A DNA stretch of 64,000 nt from JBPOFM01 sp041391925 (GCA_041391925.1 JAWKNA010000011.1:1-64000); one strand, 5' to 3'; counted from the stretch's first letter, positions 51,582 through 60,565 are shown. The notes: generated from the letters alone by a model not told the origin. Numbers and translations: made by a program.

Positions 51582-51896
51582 TATATAACGTTTGCCAACA
51601 CCCTATATAATCCATTTCTGGGTCTGTGCCCATCTGGAAAATTCCTGCGGCATTTTCACGTAGCTTTTTACTTGGAATGATTCGTGCTTTCACACGCAAC
51701 GGTTCATACACAACAAGGTTGGCAGTCGCAGTATCCAGTATTCAGCCACTCAAGTAACTATTGAGAATTTCTTCAAATAAAAAAGACATCTTTTAAAATT
51801 TAAAGATTATGGAATTGTATTGAAGATACATTCGTGCATTAGTGGCCAAAATCAATTAACTTTGAATTCTGAACTTCAAACCTTGAACTTTTCACA
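51582..51896. other. Gene-less stretch with inverted repeats and a repeat-arm relic
   Basis: No frame of note. TGCCAAC (51593-51599) pairs with GTTGGCA (51718-51724), bracketing a 132-base block that contains a TGGG-N6-CCCA hairpin (51619-51632). At 51830-51846 the sequence ATTCGTGCATTAGTGGC matches the right arm of the GxxExxY repeat at 15 of 17 bases. It may be a dispersed, decayed mobile remnant; then the promoter box of the pduO-type gene. Confidence 0.5.
51857..51864 (+). promoter_or_regulatory. -7 box for the cobalamin adenosyltransferase gene
   Basis: TAACTTTG fits TANNTTTG and lies 32 bases before the ATG at 51897. Confidence 0.42.
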
Positions 51897-52472
51897 ATGA
51901 AAATCTACACAAAAACAGGCGACAAAGGTACCACAGCATTATTTGGAGGCACTCGCGTTCCAAAACATCATATTCGCATTGAAAGTTATGGCACTGTTGA
52001 CGAACTCAATTCGCTTCTCGGTTTGATTCGTGACCAGCAAATCGATGCTCATTACAAAGAAATGCTGATGCTTATTCAGGATAAATTATTTACGGTTGGC
52101 GCCATTTTGGCCACAGACCCAGAAAAAGCCATTCTCAAAAGTGGCAAAGAACGCCTGAACATTCCTAAAATTTCGGAAGCAGATATCAAAAAACTGGAAG
52201 ACGAAATGGACGAAATGGAAACAGCCTTGCCTCCTATGACGCATTTCGTACTGCCTGGTGGACATCAAACTGTGTCATTCTGTCATATTGCGCGCTGTGT
52301 CTGCCGTAGAGCGGAACGTTTAGCCTCTGCACTCAATGAATTGGAGCCCTTTTTACCAGAGGCACTCACCTATCTCAACCGCCTTTCTGACTATCTATTT
52401 GTATTGGCACGGAAGTTGTCTAAAGACTTGCAAGCCGAAGAAATCAAATGGATTCCGCAAAAAGAATCGTAA
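51897..52472 (+). CDS. Cob(I)yrinic acid a,c-diamide adenosyltransferase (PduO type)
   Basis: A 191-residue five-helix-bundle enzyme that makes adenosylcobalamin using ATP. Motifs: the N-terminal MKIYTKTGDKGTTALFGGT (ATP-binding), HHIRIESYGTVDELNS (with the conserved DELN), FVLPGGHQTVSFCHIARCVCRRAERL (C-H-A-R-x-x-x-R-R-A-E-R signature) and YLNRLSDYLFVLAR. Length fits. Presence implies use of B12 for methylmalonyl-CoA mutase, which matches meaB elsewhere in the window. Confidence 0.96.
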   Translation: MKIYTKTGDKGTTALFGGTRVPKHHIRIESYGTVDELNSLLGLIRDQQIDAHYKEMLMLIQDKLFTVGAILATDPEKAILKSGKERLNIPKISEADIKKLEDEMDEMETALPPMTHFVLPGGHQTVSFCHIARCVCRRAERLASALNELEPFLPEALTYLNRLSDYLFVLARKLSKDLQAEEIKWIPQKES

Positions 52473-52586
52473 GAATTTTAGGCTATTCCGATTTTTTTGA
52501 CTATCCTTTAGATATCAAGAATTTAAGGAAGAATGAACGCTCTTTCTATTAATGGTAAATTAACTTTGAAATAATTCATTTTTTTC

Positions 52587-52616
52587 TTGACTTTTTGAAC
52601 AAAAAAATTATTTTTG
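52587..52616 (+). promoter_or_regulatory. Promoter of the DUF2795 gene
   Basis: TTG (52587-52589), 19-base spacer and TATTTTTG (52609-52616), 22 bases before the ATG. A second TTTG (52594-52597) is too close to serve as the -33. Confidence 0.55.
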
Positions 52617-52638
52617 CAGAAAATTAAAACACACTAAA

Positions 52639-52860
52639 ATGTATTGGACATTAGAATTGGCTTCTTATTTAAGTGATGCGCCTTGGCCAGCCACTAAAGA
52701 CGAATTAATTGACTATGCAATCCGTACTGGAGCACCATTGGAAGTAGTTGAAAATTTACAGGCGATTGAAGATGAAGGTGATTCTTACGATTCGATTGAA
52801 GAAATCTGGTCAGATTATCCAACAGACGAAGATTACCTCTGGAATGAGGACGAATATTAA
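52639..52860 (+). CDS. DUF2795 small acidic protein
   Basis: A 73-residue protein reading MYWTLELASYLSDAPWPATKDELIDYAIRTGAP at its start (key: YLSDAPWPATKDELID), followed by VVENLQAIEDEGDSYDSIEEIW and a very acidic end. This fits DUF2795, a small helical domain in many Bacteroidota genomes of unknown function. It has its own promoter and terminator and sits alone ahead of secA. Confidence 0.9.
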   Translation: MYWTLELASYLSDAPWPATKDELIDYAIRTGAPLEVVENLQAIEDEGDSYDSIEEIWSDYPTDEDYLWNEDEY

Positions 52861-52881
52861 ATAAAATCAAAAAGAATAGTT

Positions 52882-52906
52882 AAAAAGTCTCGACATGAGA
52901 CTTTTT
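52882..52906 (+). terminator. Terminator of the DUF2795 gene
   Basis: A 10-bp stem (AAAAAGTCTC / GAGACTTTTT), 5-base loop GACAT, with T7 at the end, 21 bases after the stop codon. Confidence 0.92.
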
Positions 52907-52942
52907 TTGTGCGCTATTTTTTAAATAACATCATACAAACCG

Positions 52943-52950
52943 TATCTTTG
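52943..52950 (+). promoter_or_regulatory. -7 box for secA
   Basis: TATCTTTG fits TANNTTTG; the secA ATG is 84 bases downstream, so secA would have an unusually long leader for this genome. A -33 element is not clear. Confidence 0.4.
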
Positions 52951-53034
52951 TGAGCCTTAAAAAAGCATACAGAATACATTCACAGAATTACAAAGTCGGT
53001 CACAAACGACTTATAAATTAAATATAACAACCTC

Positions 53035-56000
53035 ATGAGTTTTTTAGATTCAGTATTAAAGGTCTTTGTTGGCGACAAATCCAAACAGGATGTCAAAGCC
53101 ATCATGCCGCTTGTTAATCAAATTAAAACCTTCGAAAAAGAACTGGAATCGCTGACACACGATGAGCTGCGTGCCAAAACTTCTTTTTTCAAATCCAAGA
53201 TTGCCGAAGCACGACAACCTTTTAATGATTCCATTGAAAAACTTCAAAAGGAAGCTGAAGAAACCGAAGACATTGACGAGCGCGAAGATATCTATCAGGA
53301 AATAGACCGTATCAAGGATGATATCTATAAAGTTACCGAAGATGTGCTGAATGACATACTACCTGAAGCTTTTGCTGTGGTCAAAGAAACTGCCAAACGT
53401 TTTGTCAATAATACGTCAATTACGGTAACGGCAAATGCTTTTGATAGAGAAATTTCCGGTAGCAAAGACTACGTTGTGCTTGAAGACGACAAAGCTGTTT
53501 GGGCAAACTCTTGGGATGCAGCCGGAAAACCGATTACTTGGGATATGATTCACTACGACGTTCAGTTGATTGGTGGTGTGGCCTTGCATCAAGGAAAAAT
53601 TGCCGAAATGCAAACGGGTGAAGGTAAAACATTGGTGGCTTCACTTCCAGTTTACTTAAATGCTCTTGCTGGTAATGGTGTGCATTTAGTAACAGTAAAT
53701 GATTATTTGGCAAAACGTGATAGTGCATGGATGGCACCTTTGTTTGAATTCCATGGCTTGAGTGTCGATTGTATCGATTACCATCAACCAAATTCTGCAT
53801 CACGCAAAAAAGCCTATTTGGCAGATATCACCTACGGAACCAACAATGAGTTTGGTTTCGATTACTTGCGTGATAATATGGCCCATTCACCAGACGATTT
53901 GGTGCAACGCCCACATCATTATGCCATTGTGGATGAGGTGGATTCCGTTTTGGTGGATGATGCACGTACCCCTTTGATTATTTCTGGTCCTGTACCGCAA
54001 GGTGAACGGCATGAATTTATTGAATTGAAACCAAAAGTAGATTCGATTGTTGAAGTACAACGCAAGTATTTGACAGGCGTTTTGGCAGAAGCTAAAAAAC
54101 TCATTTCAGAAGGCGATACGAAAGAAGGTGGTTTTAAGTTATTGCGAGTTTACCGCGGAATGCCCAAAAACAAGGCGTTGATCAAATATTTGAGTGAAGA
54201 AGGTGTGAAAATGCTCCTTCAAAAAACCGAAAATCAATACATGTCCGACAACAACCGCGAAATGCCAAAAGTGGATGCGGAATTGTACTACGTTATCGAC
54301 GAGAAGAACAATCAAGTGGAGCTGTCTGATAAAGGCGTGGAATTTCTTTCTGGAAAAGACGACCCTAACTTCTTCGTCATGCCAGAAATTGGAACAGAAA
54401 TTGCCAAAATAGAAGCCCAAAATCTTTCCAAAGAAGAAGAAGCTAACGCCAAAGAAGATTTATTCCGCGATTTTGGAATCAAATCAGAACGTATCCATAC
54501 ACTCAACCAATTGTTAAAGGCCTATGCACTATTTGAAAAAGACATTCAATATGTGGTTATTGACAATAAGGTATTGATTGTGGATGAGCAAACGGGGCGT
54601 ATCATGGACGGTCGTCGATATAGTGATGGATTACACCAAGCTATTGAAGCGAAGGAAAATGTAAAAATTGAAGCCGTTACCCAAACGTTTGCAACAGTTA
54701 CACTTCAAAATTATTTTAGAATGTATCGCAAATTGGCTGGTATGACTGGTACTGCTGTTACTGAAGCTGGTGAGTTCTGGGAAATATACAAGTTGGATGT
54801 AGTAGAAATTCCAACCAATAGGCCGATTGCCCGTGATGATAGAGAAGATCTGGTATACAAAACCAAACGTGAAAAATATAATGCTGTCATTGATGAGGTC
54901 ACCAAACTGTCCCAAGAAGGACGCCCAGTGTTGATTGGTACGACTTCGGTTGAAATCAGTGAGCTATTAGGCAAAATGTTGACACTCCGCAAGATTCCTC
55001 ATAACATTTTGAATGCCAAGTTGCACAAAAAAGAGGCTGACATTGTTGCCGAGGCTGGACAGCCAGGCCAAGTAACTATTGCCACCAACATGGCTGGTCG
55101 TGGTACTGACATCAAGTTGGCAGAATTGGTTAAAACTGCTGGAGGACTTGCCATCGTGGGGACTGAACGTCACGATTCGCGTCGTGTGGATCGACAGTTA
55201 CGTGGTCGTGCAGGACGACAAGGAGATCCAGGAAGTTCTCAATTCTATGTGTCTTTGGAAGATAACCTCATGCGACTATTTGGTAGTGAGCGAATTGCCA
55301 AAATGATGGACCGAATGGGCTTGAAAGAAGGCGAAGTAATCCAACATTCCATGATTTCAAAATCGATTGAGCGTGCACAGAAAAAAGTTGAGGAAAACAA
55401 CTTTGGAGTCCGTAAACGTCTTTTGGAGTATGATGATGTCATGAATGCCCAACGTGAGGTTGTTTACAAACGTCGTCGACACGCGTTGCATGGTGAACGT
55501 TTGCGTGTGGACTTGGCAAACATGATTTATGACACTTCTGAAAGTATTGCCGAAACAAACAAAGCAGCTAACGATTACAAGAATTTTGAATTTGAGTTGA
55601 TTCGTTATTTTTCGATGAGTTCTCCAATCACTGAACAGGAATTCAACAAACTGTCTGAAAAAGAATTGGCTGGAAAAGTCTATAAAGCAGCATTTGAGCA
55701 CTATCGGGAGAAGATGCAACGAAATGCAGATATGGCATTTCCGGTCATCAAGAATGTGTATGAAAATCAACGTGACAAATTCAAACGTATTGTAGTTCCT
55801 TTTACAGATGGTGTCAAAACACTTCAAGTGGTCACAGACCTTGAAAAATCATACAACACGCAAGGGAAACAGCTAGTCAACGACTTTGAAAAGAATATCA
55901 CCTTAGCAATTGTGGACGATGCATGGAAAACACATTTGCGTAAGATGGACGAGTTAAAACAATCGGTTCAGTTGGCTGTACATGAACAAAAAGATCCATT

Positions 56001-56385
56001 ATTGATTTACAAATTTGAAGCTTTTGAGTTGTTCAAAGCAATGATTGACCAAGTCAACAAGGATGTGATTTCCTTCTTGTTCAAAGGTGAATTGCCGACT
56101 GAAACCCAAAATACAATTCAAGAAGCTAAAGCTCGAAAACAAGAAAAACTAGAAACCCAAAAAGACGAAATCCCTAATATGGATGAACGTTCTGCTCAAA
56201 GTAGAGCTGCTGGCAACACACAACGACAAGAAATTACTGAAACTATCGTTCGCGACAAACCTAAGATTGGCCGTAATGATAAAGTGACTATTAAACATGT
56301 GATGAGTGGTGAGAACAGAACCGTAAAATACAAACAAGCCGAGCCGCTTTTGGCAAAAGGCGATTGGGTGTTGACGGAAGAATAA
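53035..56385 (+). CDS. secA: Preprotein translocase ATPase SecA
   Basis: An 1116-residue motor that drives Sec-dependent export. NBD1 has a Walker A in MQTGEGKTLVA (K198) and DEVDSVLVDDARTPLIISG (DEAD box); the preprotein cross-linking domain follows, then NBD2 with TNMAGRGTDI and GRAGRQGDPGSSQFYVSLED. The helical scaffold domain ends near MDELKQSVQLAVHEQKDPL. It is longer than Proteobacterial SecA because of Bacteroidota insertions, and it lacks the C-terminal C-x-C-x8-C-H zinc motif; the end is DWVLTEE. Single gene. Confidence 0.98.
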   Translation: MSFLDSVLKVFVGDKSKQDVKAIMPLVNQIKTFEKELESLTHDELRAKTSFFKSKIAEARQPFNDSIEKLQKEAEETEDIDEREDIYQEIDRIKDDIYKVTEDVLNDILPEAFAVVKETAKRFVNNTSITVTANAFDREISGSKDYVVLEDDKAVWANSWDAAGKPITWDMIHYDVQLIGGVALHQGKIAEMQTGEGKTLVASLPVYLNALAGNGVHLVTVNDYLAKRDSAWMAPLFEFHGLSVDCIDYHQPNSASRKKAYLADITYGTNNEFGFDYLRDNMAHSPDDLVQRPHHYAIVDEVDSVLVDDARTPLIISGPVPQGERHEFIELKPKVDSIVEVQRKYLTGVLAEAKKLISEGDTKEGGFKLLRVYRGMPKNKALIKYLSEEGVKMLLQKTENQYMSDNNREMPKVDAELYYVIDEKNNQVELSDKGVEFLSGKDDPNFFVMPEIGTEIAKIEAQNLSKEEEANAKEDLFRDFGIKSERIHTLNQLLKAYALFEKDIQYVVIDNKVLIVDEQTGRIMDGRRYSDGLHQAIEAKENVKIEAVTQTFATVTLQNYFRMYRKLAGMTGTAVTEAGEFWEIYKLDVVEIPTNRPIARDDREDLVYKTKREKYNAVIDEVTKLSQEGRPVLIGTTSVEISELLGKMLTLRKIPHNILNAKLHKKEADIVAEAGQPGQVTIATNMAGRGTDIKLAELVKTAGGLAIVGTERHDSRRVDRQLRGRAGRQGDPGSSQFYVSLEDNLMRLFGSERIAKMMDRMGLKEGEVIQHSMISKSIERAQKKVEENNFGVRKRLLEYDDVMNAQREVVYKRRRHALHGERLRVDLANMIYDTSESIAETNKAANDYKNFEFELIRYFSMSSPITEQEFNKLSEKELAGKVYKAAFEHYREKMQRNADMAFPVIKNVYENQRDKFKRIVVPFTDGVKTLQVVTDLEKSYNTQGKQLVNDFEKNITLAIVDDAWKTHLRKMDELKQSVQLAVHEQKDPLLIYKFEAFELFKAMIDQVNKDVISFLFKGELPTETQNTIQEAKARKQEKLETQKDEIPNMDERSAQSRAAGNTQRQEITETIVRDKPKIGRNDKVTIKHVMSGENRTVKYKQAEPLLAKGDWVLTEE

Positions 56386-56407
56386 TTTTAATTAAAGTAA
56401 ATGATAT

Positions 56408-56434
56408 AAGAGGTTTCGACATAAGGAACCTCTT
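56408..56434 (+). terminator. Terminator of secA
   Basis: A 10-bp stem (AAGAGGTTTC against GGAACCTCTT, one G-T pair) with a 7-base loop and T run, 23 bases after the stop. Confidence 0.88.
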
Positions 56435-56501
56435 TTTTTATTTGAAATCTTATTAAAAATGACGAATTTAGATTCATTCAATCACCGTAACAAATGTAAC
56501 C

Positions 56502-57122
56502 TTGTCCACTTTCAAGATTGATTTAGAGCAAGAGCACGTATTGTCTCTTTACTTGGATACTATCTACAAATCCAAGAGTATAACATTCAGTAGAGTTGAC
56601 GATAGCAAGCAGCAGCACAAAGGTATTGATGTCATTTTCACCATTAATTCCAAGAATTTTTTTATAGACGAAAAAGCGCAACTACATTACCTTAACCAGG
56701 ATCTTCCGACCTTCACTTTTGAACTCTCCTACCTAAACAAAGATGGCAAAATCAGTCAAGGATGGTTATTCGATACAAATAAACAAACAGATTACTATTT
56801 TTTGATTACAGGCATTCATTTAAAACACAAGAAAGAAAAACTGACCCATCCATCCGATATCGAAAATTTAAAAATCACCAGTGTCAATCGAAAAAAATTA
56901 ATCAGCCATCTTGAAAGCATTGGTCTTTCAAAATCACGATTGATTGATTATGATTTAGACTTGCGCAACCATAGAACCTTTGGCAAAAACCCGATACCAG
57001 AGCTCAAAGTTCAGAAAAACGGCTGTCTTTATTTTACCGAGAATTTATCAGAACAACCTATCAATCTTCAGTTACGGTTGAGCTATTTGATTGAAAATAA
57101 GATTGCTAAAAAATTTAGTTAG
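56502..57122 (+). CDS. Putative PD-(D/E)XK nuclease-like protein
   Basis: A 206-residue unrecognised protein read from a TTG at 56502; it contains no other methionine, so a non-ATG start is unavoidable (the frame is closed upstream at 56469). A nuclease-like core is visible: G41-I-D43-V-I-F, then F-F-I-D56-E57-K58-A-Q (NFFIDEKAQLHYLNQ), the D-x13-E-x-K spacing of the fold, plus FELSYLNKDGKISQGWLF. No signal peptide. No neighbour suggests a restriction system. It is convergent with the M23 gene; function unproven. Confidence 0.65.
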   Translation: MSTFKIDLEQEHVLSLYLDTIYKSKSITFSRVDDSKQQHKGIDVIFTINSKNFFIDEKAQLHYLNQDLPTFTFELSYLNKDGKISQGWLFDTNKQTDYYFLITGIHLKHKKEKLTHPSDIENLKITSVNRKKLISHLESIGLSKSRLIDYDLDLRNHRTFGKNPIPELKVQKNGCLYFTENLSEQPINLQLRLSYLIENKIAKKFS

Positions 57123-57175
57123 GAAATCTGTTCTAATTATTGATGATTATTGAAATGAGGTATAAATATGATTAT

Positions 57176-57868
57176 TCATCCCAACTTCAACATCAAATTG
57201 GGATCCGGACAATTGGACAAATAAAACTCCAAATTCTTTTTGCTACAGACCCCTGGATAATCGCCTTTATAGTCTCCAATTTCTTTAATTATCTGAAGAT
57301 GCAAATGAGGTGGGTAATCTCCATTTACAGATGGATTACCCAAAATTGCGAGTGTTTCACCTTGCCTAAATAGTTGTCCTTCCCATAAATTCTCAATCGA
57401 AGAAAGGCTTAAATGCCCATAGAGCGTATAAAAAATCACATCATTGATATAATGTTTTAAAATAATGGTTGGGCCATAATCGCCAAAATTCTTGTTGTAG
57501 GCAAAACTGTGAACCACACCATCCAGTGGAGCTATAATGGACGAGCCAGCCGCTAACCATAAGTCCATTCCAAGATGGATGTTACGTTCTGTTTCGATAT
57601 CTTCTTGGTTAAAATAATCACTACGTCTGTAGATACTGCGTATTTCATTATACCCTCCATAAGCCACAAAACCATCATGCTTTGCAATGTGATTGTTCAC
57701 ATAGGTTTGCAAAGCCACTGAGGAGCTGACATCAACCTCTTTTAAAGCCTGGTTGGAAATAGAAAGGTCTAAAGGTATATACTTTTTTAAGGAGATAGAT
57801 GCATCTAAAACCGGAAGTGGATATTTGCTGATGCTATCAAGAAAAGAAGAAAATTGGACTGAGGTCAT
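57176..57868 (-). CDS. M23 family metallopeptidase
   Basis: About 230 residues from the ATG at 57868 (a TTG two codons upstream is also in frame). M23 (LytM-type) core: HLGMDLWLAAGSSIIAPLDG (HxxxD zinc ligands), VIFYTLYGHLS (catalytic His), and PPHLHLQI (HxH). It has no signal peptide, unusual for a peptidoglycan hydrolase, so it may use a different substrate or be exported otherwise. The N-terminal 90 residues (YPLPVLDASISLKKYIPLD) match no named domain. Substrate unknown. Confidence 0.85.
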   Translation of the reverse strand: MTSVQFSSFLDSISKYPLPVLDASISLKKYIPLDLSISNQALKEVDVSSSVALQTYVNNHIAKHDGFVAYGGYNEIRSIYRRSDYFNQEDIETERNIHLGMDLWLAAGSSIIAPLDGVVHSFAYNKNFGDYGPTIILKHYINDVIFYTLYGHLSLSSIENLWEGQLFRQGETLAILGNPSVNGDYPPHLHLQIIKEIGDYKGDYPGVCSKKNLEFYLSNCPDPNLMLKLG

Positions 57869-57884
57869 GAGCAAATCAATTCCC

Positions 57885-57892
57885 CAAATTTA
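57885..57892 (-). promoter_or_regulatory. -7 box for the M23 gene
   Basis: Reads TAAATTTG on the minus strand, 16 bases before the ATG at 57868. Confidence 0.4.
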
Positions 57893-57898
57893 AGCAAT

Positions 57899-59455
57899 TT
57901 ATTGCATGGTCACTTCACTGAATTTTGCATTGACCACAATTGTTTTTCCACTTGTCATATCGCCAGTAGAAAAGGTAGAAGCTGTGATAGTTTTGTTTTT
58001 TGGGTGCTTCAATTTGGAGCGACTGCCTTTGTATTGCAAATTGTAATCAGTTTTTGGCAACATTACAAAAGCTTCACTGTTCTCCAATACAATGTTCAGG
58101 TTATTGAAAGTTGGTAAAATCGTATTTACCGCCAACTCTCCAAAACTGCCATCAATGACAGCATTTCCTGCCAAGCTATTGATATCGATATTAGACGAAT
58201 TGCTACTCAGCACCAATCGATTGACATTCGCAATCTGTGCATTGTCCACAAAATTAAGCTTCAATTCCCCAAGATTCCAATTGGTAATTAACACAGGCGA
58301 ATAAGAAACATTGATGGAAGTCTTGCTTCCATCAATGTTTGTTGCTGTCAAAGCCGAGTGTGATATATCACCTCGCACATTATATAGGACAGAGGCAAAT
58401 TTCAATTCGCCATGTCGAACGTTCATATTCAGCTTTGCCTTTTTGGGCATTTTTATCTTAATTGTCTTTTTGACCTTCGTATTGACTTTTTCTTCGATAC
58501 GTTTAGCTATCTCGGCACGACGCTCTGCCAAATGTTCTTGGCGGTCTCTCATATGGTCTTGACGGTCTCTCATGGCTTCTTGTCTCGCTTCCATAGCTTG
58601 AGCTCGTTCTTCCATTTGCTTGCCATATTTTTCACCCCAAGCTTCCATTTTTTTCTCATACTCTTTGCCCCAAGTTTCTTCAAATTTCTTTCCCCATTCT
58701 TCCATCTTTTTTTCATAATCCTTTCCAAATTTCTCTCCATACTCTTTTCCGAATTTCTCCCCCCATTCTTCCATCTTTTTTGAGTACTCTTTAAAATCGG
58801 TCTTTCCAAACTCACGCCCCCAAGCTTTCATTTTCTCTTTGTATTCTTTCCCATAGGCATCTTCAAATTCCTTGCTCCATTTTTCAAGATATTTTTCTCC
58901 ATCTTTTTTATAGGCGTCATAATCAAAATTTACTGCACCAATTCCTTTTGGCAATTCTGGAAGCTCAGGCATTGGTGGCATTACAGGCATTCCTGGCATT
59001 TCAGGAAATACAGGCATTTCGGGTAGAGCAGGTATTCCTGGTATGGGAGGCATATCAGGCAATGGCGCCAATTCAAACTCAAGTTCGCGCATGGCATCTG
59101 TATCGAAGTTGAAGTCAAAGTCATAGTCGCCACCAACTACATTCCAACTGTTTCCGATACCTTTGGATTCAATGGTGACCTCATCCCCAGAACCGTTCAG
59201 AGTGATATTCCAGTTTTTAAGTTCTTTTTCAAGGTCTTCCTTGGACATTTTTTCACCTTCAATATATGCTTCCACCTCTACTAGGTCTTTGTTCCAGGTA
59301 TCCACCTCAATATTGGTATGGCTTGTATTCAAATTAATTTTCACCTCCTTGTTGGCATTAACCGACTTGGTGAATTTGGTAAGTTTTTGTTGCGCAGTGG
59401 CACTTAGGGTACCCATCAACAACAGAATGAATAATTTTAGTTTTATTGTTTTCAT
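57899..59455 (-). CDS. Exported protein with Pro-Met segment, long charged helix and DUF4097-like ends
   Basis: A 518-residue protein with signal peptide (ending LSATAQ). Residues about 25-130 and 326-518 are beta-rich (VKINLNTSHTNIEVDTWN; SNSSNIDINSLAGNAVIDGSFGEL), like DUF4097-type beta-solenoid surface proteins. Between them lie a Pro/Met/Leu segment (131-170; PPIPGIPALPEMPVFPEMP) and a long charged helix (about 183-325) built from repeated KKMEEWGEKFG-like units, then MRDRQDHMRDRQEHL. It closes the operon ECF sigma factor, anti-sigma-like gene, this gene (14 bases apart). A stress-controlled envelope protein is the best guess; function unknown. Confidence 0.85.
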   Translation of the reverse strand: MKTIKLKLFILLLMGTLSATAQQKLTKFTKSVNANKEVKINLNTSHTNIEVDTWNKDLVEVEAYIEGEKMSKEDLEKELKNWNITLNGSGDEVTIESKGIGNSWNVVGGDYDFDFNFDTDAMRELEFELAPLPDMPPIPGIPALPEMPVFPEMPGMPVMPPMPELPELPKGIGAVNFDYDAYKKDGEKYLEKWSKEFEDAYGKEYKEKMKAWGREFGKTDFKEYSKKMEEWGEKFGKEYGEKFGKDYEKKMEEWGKKFEETWGKEYEKKMEAWGEKYGKQMEERAQAMEARQEAMRDRQDHMRDRQEHLAERRAEIAKRIEEKVNTKVKKTIKIKMPKKAKLNMNVRHGELKFASVLYNVRGDISHSALTATNIDGSKTSINVSYSPVLITNWNLGELKLNFVDNAQIANVNRLVLSSNSSNIDINSLAGNAVIDGSFGELAVNTILPTFNNLNIVLENSEAFVMLPKTDYNLQYKGSRSKLKHPKNKTITASTFSTGDMTSGKTIVVNAKFSEVTMQ

Positions 59456-59469
59456 CTTTTTTTAACTGT

Positions 59470-60033
59470 TTAGCTTACATTTTGATGTTCTTCAAAAGTG
59501 TTTAATTCTTTTAATTGTTCCTTAAGACGATACAACAGGTTGAGACGCAGTTTCAGATTGTCAATCAAGGCACTGACGGTCAATTCGTTTGGTCCATGCT
59601 CAGTTAATTCAACTGACAATCGTTCGTATTCCTTGTTCAGTTCTTCAAGTCGCACAATGTAACTATCAAACAGGTCCTTGTTTTCTGGCGTTAGCTTCAC
59701 ATTTGCCAATTCAAGATTGATATTGGCTACATAATAGTCTTCCACTTTCTTCAAGTCGGGCGAAACATCACCCAGCGATTTCAAGGTCACCACTTTTTTA
59801 TCAGGTTCTACAACGACTTCTGGCGATTTAAAAAATTGGTAAGCCCCAAAGCTCAAACCCAAAAGCACCACGACACTAGCTGCCATATTCCAAACACTGA
59901 AACGTTTTTTGATTGATGTCGTTTGAGGCTGGTTTTCCAATTTCTTTAGAAAGCGTGCTTCGTGACCTTTAGGCATTCCATTTTGGATCTTCAATCGATC
60001 TTCATCAAACATTTTTTTAAGATCTTGTGCCAT
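59470..60033 (-). CDS. Anti-sigma-factor-like membrane protein
   Basis: A 187-residue protein with a cytoplasmic N-terminus (about 1-47, DEDRLKIQNGMPKGHEARFL), one membrane helix (about 49-67, WNMAASVVVLLGLSFGAYQFF), and a periplasmic helical domain. The topology and the overlap with the sigma gene (17 bases) are typical of an anti-sigma factor that holds its ECF sigma until an envelope signal arrives. It lacks the ZAS zinc motif. The start lies inside the sigma gene; translation is coupled. Confidence 0.8.
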   Translation of the reverse strand: MAQDLKKMFDEDRLKIQNGMPKGHEARFLKKLENQPQTTSIKKRFSVWNMAASVVVLLGLSFGAYQFFKSPEVVVEPDKKVVTLKSLGDVSPDLKKVEDYYVANINLELANVKLTPENKDLFDSYIVRLEELNKEYERLSVELTEHGPNELTVSALIDNLKLRLNLLYRLKEQLKELNTFEEHQNVS

Positions 60034-60565
60034 TGTACATAGGTGTTAATAGTTCTTGTAATTTTACTTTTCCGCGAGATAATTGTGTTCGTGAAGCGAT
60101 TTCGGTAATGTCCAAAATTTCAGATATCTCTTGATGGTCATAACCTTCAATCAAATAGAGCATTACCACATATTTGTACTTTTCGGGCAATTGCTCTATC
60201 GCGTGCTTTACATCTTCAATTGTTATATTGTCTTCTACTAACCATTCGTCATCGGAGCCATCGACTATTTTGAGGTGCACCTCTTCCAATTCCTGCAGCT
60301 GCTTTTTTTTGGATTTTAGCAAATCGATACTTTTATTAATGACGATACGTTTTAACCAAGCTCCAAAAGTCACTTCCGCTTTGTATTGGTGTAGTTTGGC
60401 AAAGGCTTTTATAAAGGCTTCCTGTACGATATCTTCAGCTTCCAGGGAATCCCTTACAAACCTATTCGCCACGACATACATCCCATCACAATATTGAGAG
60501 TACAGCTGCAGCTGTGCTTTTCTATCGTTATTCCGGCATTTTTCAATGATATCCGTTTGAAACAT
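60017..60565 (-). CDS. ECF-type RNA polymerase sigma factor
   Basis: A 182-residue sigma-70-family ECF factor. Region 2: QLYSQYCDGMYVVANRFVRD, AEDIVQEAFIKAFAKLHQYK, FGAWLKRIVINKSIDLLK. Region 4: DVKHAIEQLPEKYKYVVMLYLIEGYDHQEISEILDITEIASRTQLSRGKVKLQELL (shown by key residues LPEKYKYVVMLYLIEGYDHQ and SRTQLSRGK). It opens the sigma / anti-sigma / exported-protein operon. Its own promoter is not clear. Confidence 0.95.
   Translation of the reverse strand: MFQTDIIEKCRNNDRKAQLQLYSQYCDGMYVVANRFVRDSLEAEDIVQEAFIKAFAKLHQYKAEVTFGAWLKRIVINKSIDLLKSKKKQLQELEEVHLKIVDGSDDEWLVEDNITIEDVKHAIEQLPEKYKYVVMLYLIEGYDHQEISEILDITEIASRTQLSRGKVKLQELLTPMYNGTRS

Noticed and set aside
51593..51724. Integron attC site
   Set aside because: GTTGGCA/TGCCAAC ends do not follow the GTTRRRY core, no integrase gene is present and there is only one block.
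53035..56385. Frames longer than 60 codons on the minus strand across secA
   Set aside because: They are shadows of a strongly coding gene, with no independent start context or motifs.
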